A program made the position numbers and the translations under genes. From Pseudomonadota bacterium (GTDB taxonomy: Bacteria; Pseudomonadota; Alphaproteobacteria; Sneathiellales; Sneathiellaceae): DNA of 64,000 nt. Within the stretch, counting starts at the first letter, position 1. The number at the start of each line of letters is the position of its first letter. The DNA lies in contig JANSXH010000007.1 in the NCBI GenBank assembly GCA_024743055.1, forward strand, positions 1 to 64,000, in the 5' to 3' direction. The notes below the pieces were generated by a model. It was not told the origin of the DNA, did not search any database, and saw only the letters and a program-made list of their open reading frames with translations. Positions 8,840 to 17,818 of the stretch are shown one piece after another.

Positions 8840-9693
8840 GCGATTTCCTCTTGCAAGCCGGAGCTTTGAATTTTTGCGCGTCGAACAGAGAGCGCCATCA
8901 GGACACCGTAAATTGTCAAAAGCGCAAACGAGGCAAGGGTTGTCAGGACACCAAAAGCAAAAAGGTTCGGATGAATTTCAACCGCAAAAGTTCCGTAAAT
9001 GGCGATTGGCATCGTCGCCTCAGAGCCACCGGTAAATAGGGTTCTCGGAAATTCGTCATAGCTGAGAGTGAAGGCGAACAGCATGGACGAAAGCACGCCC
9101 GGAAAAATCATCGGAAAAGTAATTTTCCTGAAAGTCTTTACCGGATCGACACCGAGCATCCACGAAGCTTCCTCCAAAGATTTGTCAAACCGGTTAAAGA
9201 TGGCAAGCATGACAAGGAAGGAAAATGGAAAGGTGTAAACCACATGCAGTACAAAAGCTGTGCCCCACCATGTTCTCGCGATGTCAAACTGATCGGCAAC
9301 CAGCGCCATACCCAGTCCCAGCAGCACGCCGGGAACCATCATGCCAAGAACGATGAGATAGAATACGACACCAGAACCTTTGAAATTCTGTCTGAAGGCC
9401 TGTGCAGATAGCGTCCCCAGCAAAGTCGAAACAACCATCGTAGCAAAGGCAAGTGTCAGCGATCTGATGAGTGCTTCCCCTATCGGAAGCGGTGCGACGC
9501 GAGACGGTTCAGCAATCGACAACACGTGCTGGTACCAAAAAGTTGACCATTCAATGATGGGGAACTGAGGTCCTCCTTCCGGCCCTTGCTGAAAACTCAA
9601 AATGGTCATCACCACGAAGGGGCCATACAGGAAGACGAGAAACAGGGCCGTAAATATACCGAGGGTCCAGCGCAGTCCGTTAAGATGATACAT
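8836..9693 (-). CDS. ABC transporter permease, PotC type
   Basis: 285 aa with about six predicted membrane segments (starting at residues 11-35, LGIFTALFLVFLYGPFV) and the permease EAA loop seen as EEASWMLGVDPVKTFRKIT followed by the usual conserved Pro (FPMIFPG). It forms a heterodimer with the PotB-type permease encoded 9 bp upstream (9703-10617). The reading frame overlaps the following SDR gene by 4 bp. Class assignment is by the EAA loop and arrangement; substrate unknown. Confidence 0.9.
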   Translation of the reverse strand: MYHLNGLRWTLGIFTALFLVFLYGPFVVMTILSFQQGPEGGPQFPIIEWSTFWYQHVLSIAEPSRVAPLPIGEALIRSLTLAFATMVVSTLLGTLSAQAFRQNFKGSGVVFYLIVLGMMVPGVLLGLGMALVADQFDIARTWWGTAFVLHVVYTFPFSFLVMLAIFNRFDKSLEEASWMLGVDPVKTFRKITFPMIFPGVLSSMLFAFTLSYDEFPRTLFTGGSEATMPIAIYGTFAVEIHPNLFAFGVLTTLASFALLTIYGVLMALSVRRAKIQSSGLQEEIA

Positions 9694-9702
9694 GCGGATC
9701 CC

Positions 9703-10617
9703 TCACAGTTCTTTTCTGAGATTAACGACACGAAGAAGCGCGGTTATGACAAGCGCCATGACAACGGTCAGGACCACCCCAACGACTGCAGCGAATGCCC
9801 ATTTCAGGGACCCCACCTGCGTCACGATGATGTTTCCGAGTAAGTTGACTTTCCGGCCGGACAGCGCCGCAGGCGTTGCAAACTCGCCCAGTACCATGAC
9901 TGACACGAAGATTGCACCGACTGCAACGCCCGGGAGGCTGAGTGGAAAGATGATTTTTCGAAAAATGGTCCAGGTCGAAGCGCCAAGATCTCTGGCTGCT
10001 TCAATAAGGTTGTGATCAATCCGGCCGAGCATAAAAGCAATTGGGCCGACCATGAACACAACGTAGATCTGAACCAGTCCGATAACCACCGATACTTCAG
10101 TAAAAAGAAGGACTTCAATAGGTGTATTGATGATGCCGAGTTTCTGGAGCACGATATTGACCGCCCCTTCTTTACCCAACATCGGCCGCCAGGCCAAAAC
10201 CCTAATGAGGAAGGAAGTCCAGAAAGGAATGACGCAGGTTACCAACAAAATTGTCCGCAGGGTTTCCGAGCGGATGAGCTGACCAACATAAAGGGCTACG
10301 GGATAGCCAATGATAAAGGTCAGGGCCAATACGGTTAGCCATAACCTGCCCGTCCTGAACAGGGCATTCATATAGGTCTCGGATGAGAAGAACGTGACCC
10401 ATGACTTCGTGGTTAAAGTCGAATTGACAGCAAATGTCGTTTGCGTCCAAAAGCTGACATATACCATCATCGCCAGGGGAATGATGAGAAACAGAACCAT
10501 CCATAAGACGCCAGGTGCCAGGAGGAAATAACGACCTTTATCAATTTTGGCCTTCAGAGAACTGCCTTGGGTTCCGCTCTTTATTTCAGTAGGGTTTGAG
10601 ACGTTGATGTCGGTCAT
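9703..10617 (-). CDS. ABC transporter permease, PotB type
   Basis: 304 aa. A cytoplasmic N-terminus of ~30 residues is followed by six hydrophobic segments beginning at YFLLAPGVLWMVLFLIIPL; the EAA loop reads EAARDLGASTWTIFRKIIFP with the downstream LSLPG. The start codon overlaps the stop of the ATPase gene (10614-11708) by 4 bp. Together with the PotC-type partner it builds the transmembrane channel of the operon's polyamine-class importer. Confidence 0.9.
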   Translation of the reverse strand: MTDINVSNPTEIKSGTQGSSLKAKIDKGRYFLLAPGVLWMVLFLIIPLAMMVYVSFWTQTTFAVNSTLTTKSWVTFFSSETYMNALFRTGRLWLTVLALTFIIGYPVALYVGQLIRSETLRTILLVTCVIPFWTSFLIRVLAWRPMLGKEGAVNIVLQKLGIINTPIEVLLFTEVSVVIGLVQIYVVFMVGPIAFMLGRIDHNLIEAARDLGASTWTIFRKIIFPLSLPGVAVGAIFVSVMVLGEFATPAALSGRKVNLLGNIIVTQVGSLKWAFAAVVGVVLTVVMALVITALLRVVNLRKEL

Positions 10618-11708
10618 TTTGCGACCTCCCCACGGGCATTAGACTTGAGCAACTCCCCTGAGGTGTCAAAAAGCAAGACCTCTTTTGGGTCCCAGCTCAC
10701 TTCGTAAAACTCATTTGGTGTAAGGGTGATCGGATCGCCTTCGCCTAAATGCATCTCCGCCTCAAAGACGCCGCCATCAGGCCGTTCAAACAAGTATTTG
10801 ATCCGAGCACCTTCAAACTCGCTGGCTAGGAATTTTGCCTTGAAACCTGCCCCGTCATCATTACCAGTGATTATTCGAATATGGTCGTATCGAATGCCGT
10901 AAAAATGGGCTTGGCGGGCGTCGCATTTGATAGGAAGTAAGTGCCCCGAATAAGCAAAACCGTCTAGCTCCCCTCGCCCCGGAAAAAGGTTATAGGCGTT
11001 TAAGAATTTGGCAACATCAATGGACGTTGGGGCGGAGAACACTTCCTCCGGCGCCGCCACCTGACAGATGCGTCCTTTGTCAAGAACGACAACTCTATCG
11101 CCCATCGCTAAGGCCTCGGTTTCATTTCCTGTGACATGAAGAAAGGTGACCTTGAGAGCTGCCCGAATTCGCCGCAACTCAATCGCCATGCGCTCCCGCA
11201 AGTTGGCATCCAGGGCCCCCAGCGGCTCATCTAGCAAACAGATCTTAGGCTCGCATACTAAAGTTCGAGCAAGAGACACCCTTTGCTTCTGGCCGCCAGA
11301 AAGCTGACCGACCATCCGCTCTTCATATCCGAGCAAGCCGACAAGTTCGAGAATTCTGGAGACCCTGTCATGAACTTCAGAGGCATCCTGCAGAGGGTCT
11401 TCCTGTCGATAGCGCAATCCAAATGCGACATTGTCAAAAACCGACATATGCGGAAACAACGCATATTTTTGCTGAACAAAGCCCAAGTTACGCATGTAGG
11501 CGGGCCGCCCATCCAAGTCCTCACCTTCCAACTGGATACTACCGTCATCAGGTTGCTCTAAGCCGGCGATCAGTCGCAACAAAGTAGATTTCCCAGAACC
11601 GGATGGCCCCAACAATGTCAGATATTCATTATCCATCACGGAAAGAGATAAATTCTGGATAGCTGGATTTCCTTCATAGGATTTTTCCAGCCCCCTCAAT
11701 TCCATCAT
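10614..11708 (-). CDS. ABC transporter ATP-binding protein, PotA type (second of two; promoter-proximal)
   Basis: 364 aa from the ATG at 11708 (a second ATG follows at 11705; the TTG at 11723 is less likely because GGGG lies suitably upstream of 11708). Walker A GPSGSGKST, signature LSGGQKQR, Walker B ICLLDEPLGALD. The H-loop histidine region reads HVTGNETEAL where most PotA proteins have HDQxEA, a small deviation. The C-terminal TOBE region is divergent. It is the first gene of the long minus-strand operon and so the one closest to the GTATAC operators at 11816-11853. Confidence 0.9.
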   Translation of the reverse strand: MMELRGLEKSYEGNPAIQNLSLSVMDNEYLTLLGPSGSGKSTLLRLIAGLEQPDDGSIQLEGEDLDGRPAYMRNLGFVQQKYALFPHMSVFDNVAFGLRYRQEDPLQDASEVHDRVSRILELVGLLGYEERMVGQLSGGQKQRVSLARTLVCEPKICLLDEPLGALDANLRERMAIELRRIRAALKVTFLHVTGNETEALAMGDRVVVLDKGRICQVAAPEEVFSAPTSIDVAKFLNAYNLFPGRGELDGFAYSGHLLPIKCDARQAHFYGIRYDHIRIITGNDDGAGFKAKFLASEFEGARIKYLFERPDGGVFEAEMHLGEGDPITLTPNEFYEVSWDPKEVLLFDTSGELLKSNARGEVAK

Positions 11709-11815
11709 CCTGTCTACCCCCAAATACTTCTATAATTTTCCCTGCGTTGAGTTCGTAAATAACGTACTTTATATTCGAAAGTCAATTTTATTGTGCATAT
11801 TTTTTTTAAATACCC

Positions 11816-11853
11816 CGTATACGAAATTTTAATGCACTTTTTGTATACAAAAA
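11816..11853. promoter_or_regulatory. two GTATAC-centred palindromes, candidate GntR operators between divergent genes
   Basis: CGTATACG (11816-11823) and TTTTTGTATACAAAAA (11838-11853, perfect 16-bp palindrome) lie in the AT-rich gap between the transporter operon (minus) and the GntR gene (plus). FCD-type GntR regulators typically bind sites of the form TNGTNNNACNA, and GTATAC fits that core. The two centres are 26 bp apart, about 2.5 helical turns. I infer that they are the operators of the double-winged-helix regulator at 11928-12956. Confidence 0.6.
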
Positions 11854-11927
11854 TCATTTATGGAAATTATATTTAATTTGCGTCATATTCATCTCTTCAA
11901 AGCTACCCTTGAATCTGATTTTCAGTC

Positions 11928-12956
11928 ATGAGATGTAGAGATATGGAAAGCACAAAGCCCGTCATCTCAAAGCGCCCGTCCCCCAGATATCTTGAAATCG
12001 CCGAATTGCTATCGAGTGCGATAGACAGAGGCAGCCTTGCCGTCGACACCGTTCTCACTGAAGAGCCGATTGCCAAGCTATGCGGCACCAGCAGAACCCC
12101 TGTTAGAAAGGCCCTCTCTGAGCTTTTCGAAAAAGGGAAATTAAGACAGTTTGGCGGACGTGGATATGTAGTCGCAGGGGCATCGGAAAAATCCGACCCT
12201 CAACGCATACGGCTTACGCCAAGTCATCTCGGGCTCGAAAAAACAGATGAGCTACGCCGTCAACCGCGAGTCATCTCTCAAAGAATTGCAGGGGATTTCG
12301 AAAAGACCCTGCTCGGCGCCCTACCATTTGGCGTCTATCAAATTAATGAGCAAATGGCAGCGGACCACTATAACGTCAGTCGAACAGTTATTCGTGAGTT
12401 GCTTTCCCGCCTCAACCAGCGAGGCCTTGTCAATAAGGGGGAACGTTCACATTGGCTCCTAGGGCCACTTACCACTCGCGACGTGGACAACTATTATGCC
12501 ATCCGGAGCAAGCTTGAGCCGCTTGCATTGATTGAAAGCGCAAAATCTACGCCGGCGACTGAGATCCAAGCAATGTGGGAGCGTGCTCAAAAAGTGTTTG
12601 AATCAGGCTCCCAGCGTATTTGGGAGGAATGTGAAAAGCTGGAAACTGACATTCATGTCGATTTGTTGGCACGGTCAAAAAACAAGACACTGCTGGCAAT
12701 GATCAATCAAAGCCAATCCTCTCTGGTCATAAATACGCTCTTCTTTTCCACCGTAAAATCGACGCCGCCTCTTTCTGCTATCCGGGAACATATAATTGTT
12801 CTCGATTTCCTGATGCGAGGGGCTTACGACATGGCGGCCCAGGCGCTTGAGCAGCATATTCTGTTAGCAGCCGGGCGAAGTCGCCAGCGACTTAAAACCT
12901 TTTCTGTTTTTGTAGAACCTGATTTGCCACAGTTTCTCGTACCGCAAAAATACTAG
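11928..12956 (+). CDS. GntR-family regulator with two tandem winged-helix domains plus FCD-like ligand domain
   Basis: 342 aa, about 100 residues longer than normal FCD/FadR-type GntR proteins. Two separate GntR winged helices can be read: one at ~18-82 (helix-turn-helix around TEEPIAKLCGTSRTPVRKAL, wing GGRGYVV) and a second at ~105-172 (INEQMAADHYNVSRTVIREL, then RGLVNKGERSHWLL). The FCD-type all-alpha domain follows from ~176. The gene is divergent from the transporter operon and 12 bp before the end of the convergent signal-less binding-protein gene. A start at the second ATG (11943) is also possible. Likely role: ligand-responsive control of the neighbouring operon through the two GTATAC palindromes. 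Confidence 0.85.
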   Translation: MRCRDMESTKPVISKRPSPRYLEIAELLSSAIDRGSLAVDTVLTEEPIAKLCGTSRTPVRKALSELFEKGKLRQFGGRGYVVAGASEKSDPQRIRLTPSHLGLEKTDELRRQPRVISQRIAGDFEKTLLGALPFGVYQINEQMAADHYNVSRTVIRELLSRLNQRGLVNKGERSHWLLGPLTTRDVDNYYAIRSKLEPLALIESAKSTPATEIQAMWERAQKVFESGSQRIWEECEKLETDIHVDLLARSKNKTLLAMINQSQSSLVINTLFFSTVKSTPPLSAIREHIIVLDFLMRGAYDMAAQALEQHILLAAGRSRQRLKTFSVFVEPDLPQFLVPQKY

Positions 12957-12968
12957 CGGAAAACTCCC

Positions 12969-14150
12969 CTACAGTCCCAGCGCATAATCCCAATGCCTCA
13001 CCAGGTAATTATGCTCATCCATAATCGTATCCCAGACAATCACTCGAGACATTCTTTCTTCATAGTTACCGCCGGAACGAATATCCCCAATACGAAAAAC
13101 CGGAGCGCCAAAGGCATTTCGAATAATTTCGCGAGCTGGCTTTCCTTCGTACCAAAAGTCCCATTCAGCCTCGGACAGGTGGGGCTTAGAAGCCTCCGGG
13201 TTGGACATATACGCACCGTTCCGAGTTGCAAGAGCGCCAGCTGGCCCAGATAGCCACCAGTTCAAATACTCATAGGCTGCATCTTTCATTCGATCGTCCA
13301 GCCGGTTCGAAATCGCTATTCCGCCGAACCAACCTCTGTATCCTTCAATAGGTGTAGCCATGGTTACAGGAATTCCCTTGGCACGAAGCGCAATTAGTCC
13401 AGACCACCACATTGAACCAATGACAGGAACACTTCCATCAATCACTGCGATCGCATCAATTTCATCCGCCCAAATGCTTCTGAAATGACCTTTTGTTCGA
13501 TATTGATGGAGAATTTTTGACAGCTGATCAATTTCTTCCAGCTCGAGATTACCGATATCCTGTGCTAAAAATTCTTTCTTCGCAGATAGTGCAAGCAAGA
13601 CATCCAAGCATCCGATCGCAGCATCTCGTTGCAAGACGACTCTGCCAGACCAAGCCGGATCCAAAAGGCTCCCCCAACTTGTTACCTCGTTTTCCATACC
13701 TTCTGGAATAACGAAACTGTCAGCATTATGCACGGTTGGCAACATACTGATTTGGTCTGTCGGTGCCCGCCCCAGGGATCCATCAAGCTGAATAAATAGC
13801 CGTTTGCTTGGATCACCGTGCAAACCCGTTCTCGCATTTCCGTTCAGTCTACCTGTTTTTGGCAACGAATTGATTTGCTCCCAGTTATCAATCCTATTGA
13901 TATCAATCGCACCGATTGATCCTGCCGGCCAGATCAGATCGAGATCATGGAACCATTGGTCATAAACGTCGAAGGATTCAGGTTTCAAAGCTCCTCGGCG
14001 CTGCGCCTCCGTACCATCCAAAATGGTAAAATCGAGATGAAGGCCCAGGTCTTGCTCAGCCTGTTTTCTGATAGGCTCGATAAGCGTAACAGAAGTTCCA
14101 AGAACACGTAATGTAGGCTTGCCATCGATTATATTTGGTGCAATCGCCAT
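12969..14150 (-). CDS. solute-binding-protein homologue (PotD class) without signal peptide
   Basis: 393 aa, clearly homologous to the exported binding protein at 6054-7274 (shared EGYRGW, WWLSGP, FWYEGKP and a late GxIRxGGxxxER block). The N-terminus MAIAPNIIDGKPTLRVLG goes straight into the first beta strand. Upstream of the ATG the same frame meets a TAA after seven codons with no other start, so no signal peptide is hidden in frame. The protein should therefore stay in the cytoplasm. It is monocistronic and tail-to-tail with the double-winged-helix GntR gene. It may be a cytosolic ligand sensor or buffer for the imported compound, or a binding protein that lost export; intact length and motifs favour a functional protein. 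Confidence 0.85.
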   Translation of the reverse strand: MAIAPNIIDGKPTLRVLGTSVTLIEPIRKQAEQDLGLHLDFTILDGTEAQRRGALKPESFDVYDQWFHDLDLIWPAGSIGAIDINRIDNWEQINSLPKTGRLNGNARTGLHGDPSKRLFIQLDGSLGRAPTDQISMLPTVHNADSFVIPEGMENEVTSWGSLLDPAWSGRVVLQRDAAIGCLDVLLALSAKKEFLAQDIGNLELEEIDQLSKILHQYRTKGHFRSIWADEIDAIAVIDGSVPVIGSMWWSGLIALRAKGIPVTMATPIEGYRGWFGGIAISNRLDDRMKDAAYEYLNWWLSGPAGALATRNGAYMSNPEASKPHLSEAEWDFWYEGKPAREIIRNAFGAPVFRIGDIRSGGNYEERMSRVIVWDTIMDEHNYLVRHWDYALGL

Positions 14151-14626
14151 ACTGTAAACTCGGCTTGGGACTTAAGCCCGTTAAGTGATCAATATCCCTT
14201 TCCGGCCGGGAGGGAGATCGGACTATATTTTTTTTAAATTTACTTAGCAAGGTTTTGCGCCAACGCAAATCGTCAATAATAAACTGAAATCCTAACATGA
14301 GGCATTTCGAACTTCACTCTTGAACGCCGAACATATTGATAACAAGCGAACAAAAAATATGGCGGAAAACTCGCACCTTCCAATAAGGAGAAGAGAGCGA
14401 AAAATGCAGAAATTTAAGCCATGCGCCACTGACTTTCGCACTTATGGTCATTACCGGATCGAAAAATGTCCGTGTTCAGGCTCCTGCACATACTCAACTG
14501 CAAGCATTAAGTCCTCACCCCCAACATCGCCCACGTTCAGGTGACCACCGATAGTTTCGGTCATAGTTCTTTTAAAACACCTACTAATAGTACCAGCATT
14601 TTCAACGATCCGCTTGCAAGAAGGGG
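14151..14626. other. intergenic region with one short doubtful ORF
   Basis: About 475 bp between the signal-less binding-protein gene and fructokinase. It should hold the promoter of the former. A plus-strand ORF of 46 codons (14404-14544) starts with ATG about 13 nt after AAGGAG and encodes a Cys-rich peptide (CPCSGSC); spacing is poor and I have no homology for it. No terminator with a clear T-run was seen. Confidence 0.3.
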
Positions 14627-15565
14627 CTAGTTATTTTTGACTAGCTCCAAGTCGTCTCGCCAAGGGGGCTTGGCTCCGGTCTGACCAACTGTATAGGCTG
14701 CGACCTTTGCTCCGTATTCCAATGCAGACATAAGTGCGTCTGGACCAATTGTCTTGAGATCATCTTTTGTCAAAACTTTGTTTGATCTAAGGCTAGATAA
14801 AAATCCGGCATTAAATGTGTCCCCAGCACCAACTGTGTCCACAACTCTTACTGGCGTTGCAGGGCAGGTTACATCGAGCTTTTTCGTAAGGCTTCTTGCA
14901 CCGTCTTCACCCATTGTTAGGGTGACAACAACCGCACCATCTTCAATCCAGTTGTTTGCGATATGCTCAAAACTAGAACCGGGTTCAAGCCATGCCATAT
15001 CTTCTTCAGAAACCTTGATGATGTCGCTCATGGCTATCATCCTTCGTAACCTCTCCCGATAAGACGTTTCATCCGTTATGAATTTTGGACGAATATTAGG
15101 GTCGAAGGAAATCACAGTAGAACTGTGCATTCGTCGCATGAATTCTTCGAAAGCAGAACCACATGGCTCATGGATCAAGCTAATGGCACCGAAATGAAGC
15201 GCTTCTATTTCGTCCGAAATATTCGGCAGGGCTTCAATATCAAGCATTCGGCCAGCGGATTTTTCATCATAAAAGTTGTACTGAGCTGTCCCTTCCCTCA
15301 TCGTGACCAACGCCAGGGTGGTAGGTCCAGGATTTCGTCGGCAAAAAGCTGTTCCAACGCCGGAGGATTCCAGGAAAGAAATTAATTTCTGTCCAAAGGG
15401 ATCGGTAGATATGCCTGATAAAAAACCAACATCTTCACCCAACCGACCAAGGGCGACCGCTGTATTGAAAACGGCACCACCTGGGACAGGCAGATAGGCC
15501 TCGCTACCGTCTGCCAAAGACTTGGGTATCAAATCTATTAACGCCTCTCCGCAACAGATAATCAC
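14627..15565 (-). CDS. PfkB-family carbohydrate kinase, probable fructokinase
   Basis: 312 aa from a GTG at 15565. This start overlaps the TGA of the mannitol dehydrogenase gene (GTGA) and is preceded by AAAGGA 8 nt upstream, so longer starts are unlikely. The family signatures are visible: an N-terminal CGEALIDLIP and GGAVFNTAVALGRLG, and the C-terminal DTVGAGDTFNAGF with the catalytic Asp. It phosphorylates fructose, the product of both sorbitol and mannitol oxidation in this operon, feeding fructose phosphate into central metabolism. It is the last gene of the polyol operon. Confidence 0.9.
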   Translation of the reverse strand: MIICCGEALIDLIPKSLADGSEAYLPVPGGAVFNTAVALGRLGEDVGFLSGISTDPFGQKLISFLESSGVGTAFCRRNPGPTTLALVTMREGTAQYNFYDEKSAGRMLDIEALPNISDEIEALHFGAISLIHEPCGSAFEEFMRRMHSSTVISFDPNIRPKFITDETSYRERLRRMIAMSDIIKVSEEDMAWLEPGSSFEHIANNWIEDGAVVVTLTMGEDGARSLTKKLDVTCPATPVRVVDTVGAGDTFNAGFLSSLRSNKVLTKDDLKTIGPDALMSALEYGAKVAAYTVGQTGAKPPWRDDLELVKNN

Positions 15566-17037
15566 TTGGAATTTCCTTTGGCCAGGTATGTTTCCAGTGT
15601 CGCCGATGTCCCTTTTTCCCAAATTGATCTCAGAGCTTCCGAAAATTTTTCTGCAAAAATTTTATTCTCAGCCAAGGATCCAAAAATATCTGGCATATCC
15701 AGAAATGCCTGAGGATTGTCCTGCGCCAACCGGGCCTTATCCCGTAAACGTTCTGCATTTTCATCAACAAGATGAAGAGTGTTACCTTCTTCATCTCTCC
15801 CTGAGCAATACCGGCACCAAAGAGCTACTTCCAAAGAAAGCCCGGAAATATCAGACCCTTGGCTCAGCCTTTCTTCAATTGCGGGAAGAATAAATTTCGG
15901 CTGGCGATTAGATCCATCGAGGCAAAGCCGAGCAACTGTATCGCCGACTTCGGCGTTGGAAAACCGGTCCATTGTCTGACCGAGATAATTCTGAAATTCA
16001 ATACCATTCACTTTCGGCAACGTAGGAATGATCTCCTCTGCTTCGAGTTTATGCAAAAACTGCCTGACAAGTGGCATCTGCATAGCTTCGTGTGCATATT
16101 CGATCCCCATGAGCGCAGAGGGATAGGCAATAGCGGCATGCCCACCATTGACAATGCGCAACTTCATTTGCTCATAGGGTCCGACATCCGATACAAATTT
16201 GACACCGACTTCTTCTAGAGCCGGCCGCCCTTCAATAAAAGAATCTTCCAAAACCCAATGACGGTAAGGCTCACAAACAACCAACCCCTCATCTTCTATA
16301 CCAAATCGGTCATAGGCCATTTGTCGTTCTCGATCGCCTGTTGCAGGCGTAATGCAATCCACCATACCACTCGGAAAGGAGACATTTTCTAGAATCCAGG
16401 ATGCCAGACTGCCCGAGACCATTTCGGCCAAGCCCAGAACTGCTTGCCGCGTGACGTGCCCATTTTCAGGCACATTGTCGCAGGACATAATGGTGAATGG
16501 GGCAATCCCTTTTGCCCTTCGAATTGCCAACGCCTTGACTAGAGCTCCGAATACGGTTCTTGGAGGTTCCGTGCTCACCGCATCCGCGATTATATCCGGA
16601 TGATCTGAATTAAAACTGCCGGAACCTTGCTCTAGAAAGTAGCCGCCTTCTGTTATTGTCATTGAAACAATTCGGATTTCGGGCTTTGATAATGCCTGAA
16701 CTAAACTTGCTCCGGAAACATCTGCATAGGCGATCATCGCCCCGACGACACGCGCGTTATACCCATTTGGATCTAGCTCAATTACAGTGCTCAACCAATC
16801 CTGTTGCGCGAGCAATTTCCTCATTTTTGTATCATAGGGCATGACGCCAGCGCCCATTATTCCCCAATCGAGATCGAGACCTTTTGCAAACAGATTATCC
16901 AGATAGACAGCTTGATGAGCGCGGTGAAAGTTGCCGACACCGATATGCAGAATACCTGGAGATACTGAACTTCTCTCATAGACTGGAAGTGACACCGTAC
17001 CTGCAAGACTGCCAAGGGAATTAGGGGTTATTTTCAT
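15562..17037 (-). CDS. mtlK: mannitol 2-dehydrogenase (polyol long-chain dehydrogenase family)
   Basis: 491 aa from the ATG at 17037, where similarity begins (MKITPNSLGSLAG); an ATG at 17058 would overlap the upstream SDR gene more. The Rossmann motif HIGVGNFHRAHQ is near the N-terminus, and the active-site pattern K-x(4)-N-x(2)-H is present in KLRIVNGGH. Family enzymes oxidise D-mannitol (also arabitol or sorbitol) to the ketose with NAD. Its position behind smoS matches sorbitol/mannitol operons of other alphaproteobacteria. It overlaps the fructokinase gene by 4 bp. Confidence 0.92.
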   Translation of the reverse strand: MKITPNSLGSLAGTVSLPVYERSSVSPGILHIGVGNFHRAHQAVYLDNLFAKGLDLDWGIMGAGVMPYDTKMRKLLAQQDWLSTVIELDPNGYNARVVGAMIAYADVSGASLVQALSKPEIRIVSMTITEGGYFLEQGSGSFNSDHPDIIADAVSTEPPRTVFGALVKALAIRRAKGIAPFTIMSCDNVPENGHVTRQAVLGLAEMVSGSLASWILENVSFPSGMVDCITPATGDRERQMAYDRFGIEDEGLVVCEPYRHWVLEDSFIEGRPALEEVGVKFVSDVGPYEQMKLRIVNGGHAAIAYPSALMGIEYAHEAMQMPLVRQFLHKLEAEEIIPTLPKVNGIEFQNYLGQTMDRFSNAEVGDTVARLCLDGSNRQPKFILPAIEERLSQGSDISGLSLEVALWCRYCSGRDEEGNTLHLVDENAERLRDKARLAQDNPQAFLDMPDIFGSLAENKIFAEKFSEALRSIWEKGTSATLETYLAKGNSK

Positions 17038-17045
17038 TGCTTGCA

Positions 17046-17816
17046 CTAACTCATCCAATTTCCGCCATCGACGTTGAACGTCTGGCCCACGACATATGCA
17101 CTCTCAGCGGAGGCCAGGAAAGTGGCCATACCAACCAGGTCTTCTGCTTGGCCCATCCGGCCGTACGGAACAGCCTCTCCGACTAGCCGCTTTTTCTCTC
17201 CTCTTGGAAGATTTTCATATTTGGAGAACAAGGCATCGACAGCATCCCAATGCTCTCCGTCGACAACTCCAGGCGAAATTGCGTTCACATTGATCCCATA
17301 TTGGATTAAATCCAGCCCAGCGGACTGGGTCAGGCTTATGACTGCGGCTTTGCTTGCGCAGTAGACTGCAACCAACGCCTCGCCTCGTCGCCCGGCCTGA
17401 CTGGCCATATTGATAATTTTACCGCCACGCCTATGGTCTTTCATAACTTCAGCAACCGCTTGAAGGGTCAAAAGCGCTCCTTTGACATTAATGGCAAATA
17501 CACGGTCGAAGCTTTCTTCTGTGATGTCAGATATGGGCGCCAGATCAAAAACGGCGGCATTATTGACAAGAATATCTATACCGCCTGATCTTTGGGATAC
17601 CACTTCAACAGCCTGCTCAATTGAGGAGATATCCGAAACATCCATTTCCACCGCAAAGGCGTTAGGATGTAGTTCAGAGGCCACTTTTTCAGCACCCTTC
17701 AGATCTATGTCGGCTATGGCAACAATTGCGCCCTCTCGAACGAACGCTTCCGCGAACGCCCTACCAATGCCGCGCGCTGATCCTGTAATCAAGGCTGATT
17801 TACCATCCAGACGCAC
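17046..17816 (-). CDS. smoS: sorbitol dehydrogenase, SDR family
   Basis: 256 aa SDR with TGSARGIG (residues 11-18), NNAA, NMASQAGRRGEA and YCASKAA with catalytic Tyr and Lys. The SPGVVDGEHWDAVDALF segment and C-terminal NVDGGNWMS are typical of the Rhodobacter-type sorbitol dehydrogenase SmoS, which oxidises sorbitol to fructose and galactitol to tagatose with NAD. It is 2 bp after the transporter ATPase gene and overlaps or nearly abuts the mannitol dehydrogenase start. Confidence 0.93.
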   Translation of the reverse strand: MRLDGKSALITGSARGIGRAFAEAFVREGAIVAIADIDLKGAEKVASELHPNAFAVEMDVSDISSIEQAVEVVSQRSGGIDILVNNAAVFDLAPISDITEESFDRVFAINVKGALLTLQAVAEVMKDHRRGGKIINMASQAGRRGEALVAVYCASKAAVISLTQSAGLDLIQYGINVNAISPGVVDGEHWDAVDALFSKYENLPRGEKKRLVGEAVPYGRMGQAEDLVGMATFLASAESAYVVGQTFNVDGGNWMS

Positions 17817-17818
17817 CG

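Noticed and set aside
14404-14544. 46-codon plus-strand ORF with Cys-rich peptide
   Set aside because: Shine-Dalgarno spacing is long, the C-terminal half is Ser/Pro/Thr-rich and uninformative, and no family is recognisable; kept only as a note in the intergenic entry.
14626-14645. GCTAGT/ACTAGC hairpin at the fructokinase stop codon
   Set aside because: Only a 6-bp stem, overlaps the coding end and no T-run follows on the transcribed strand.
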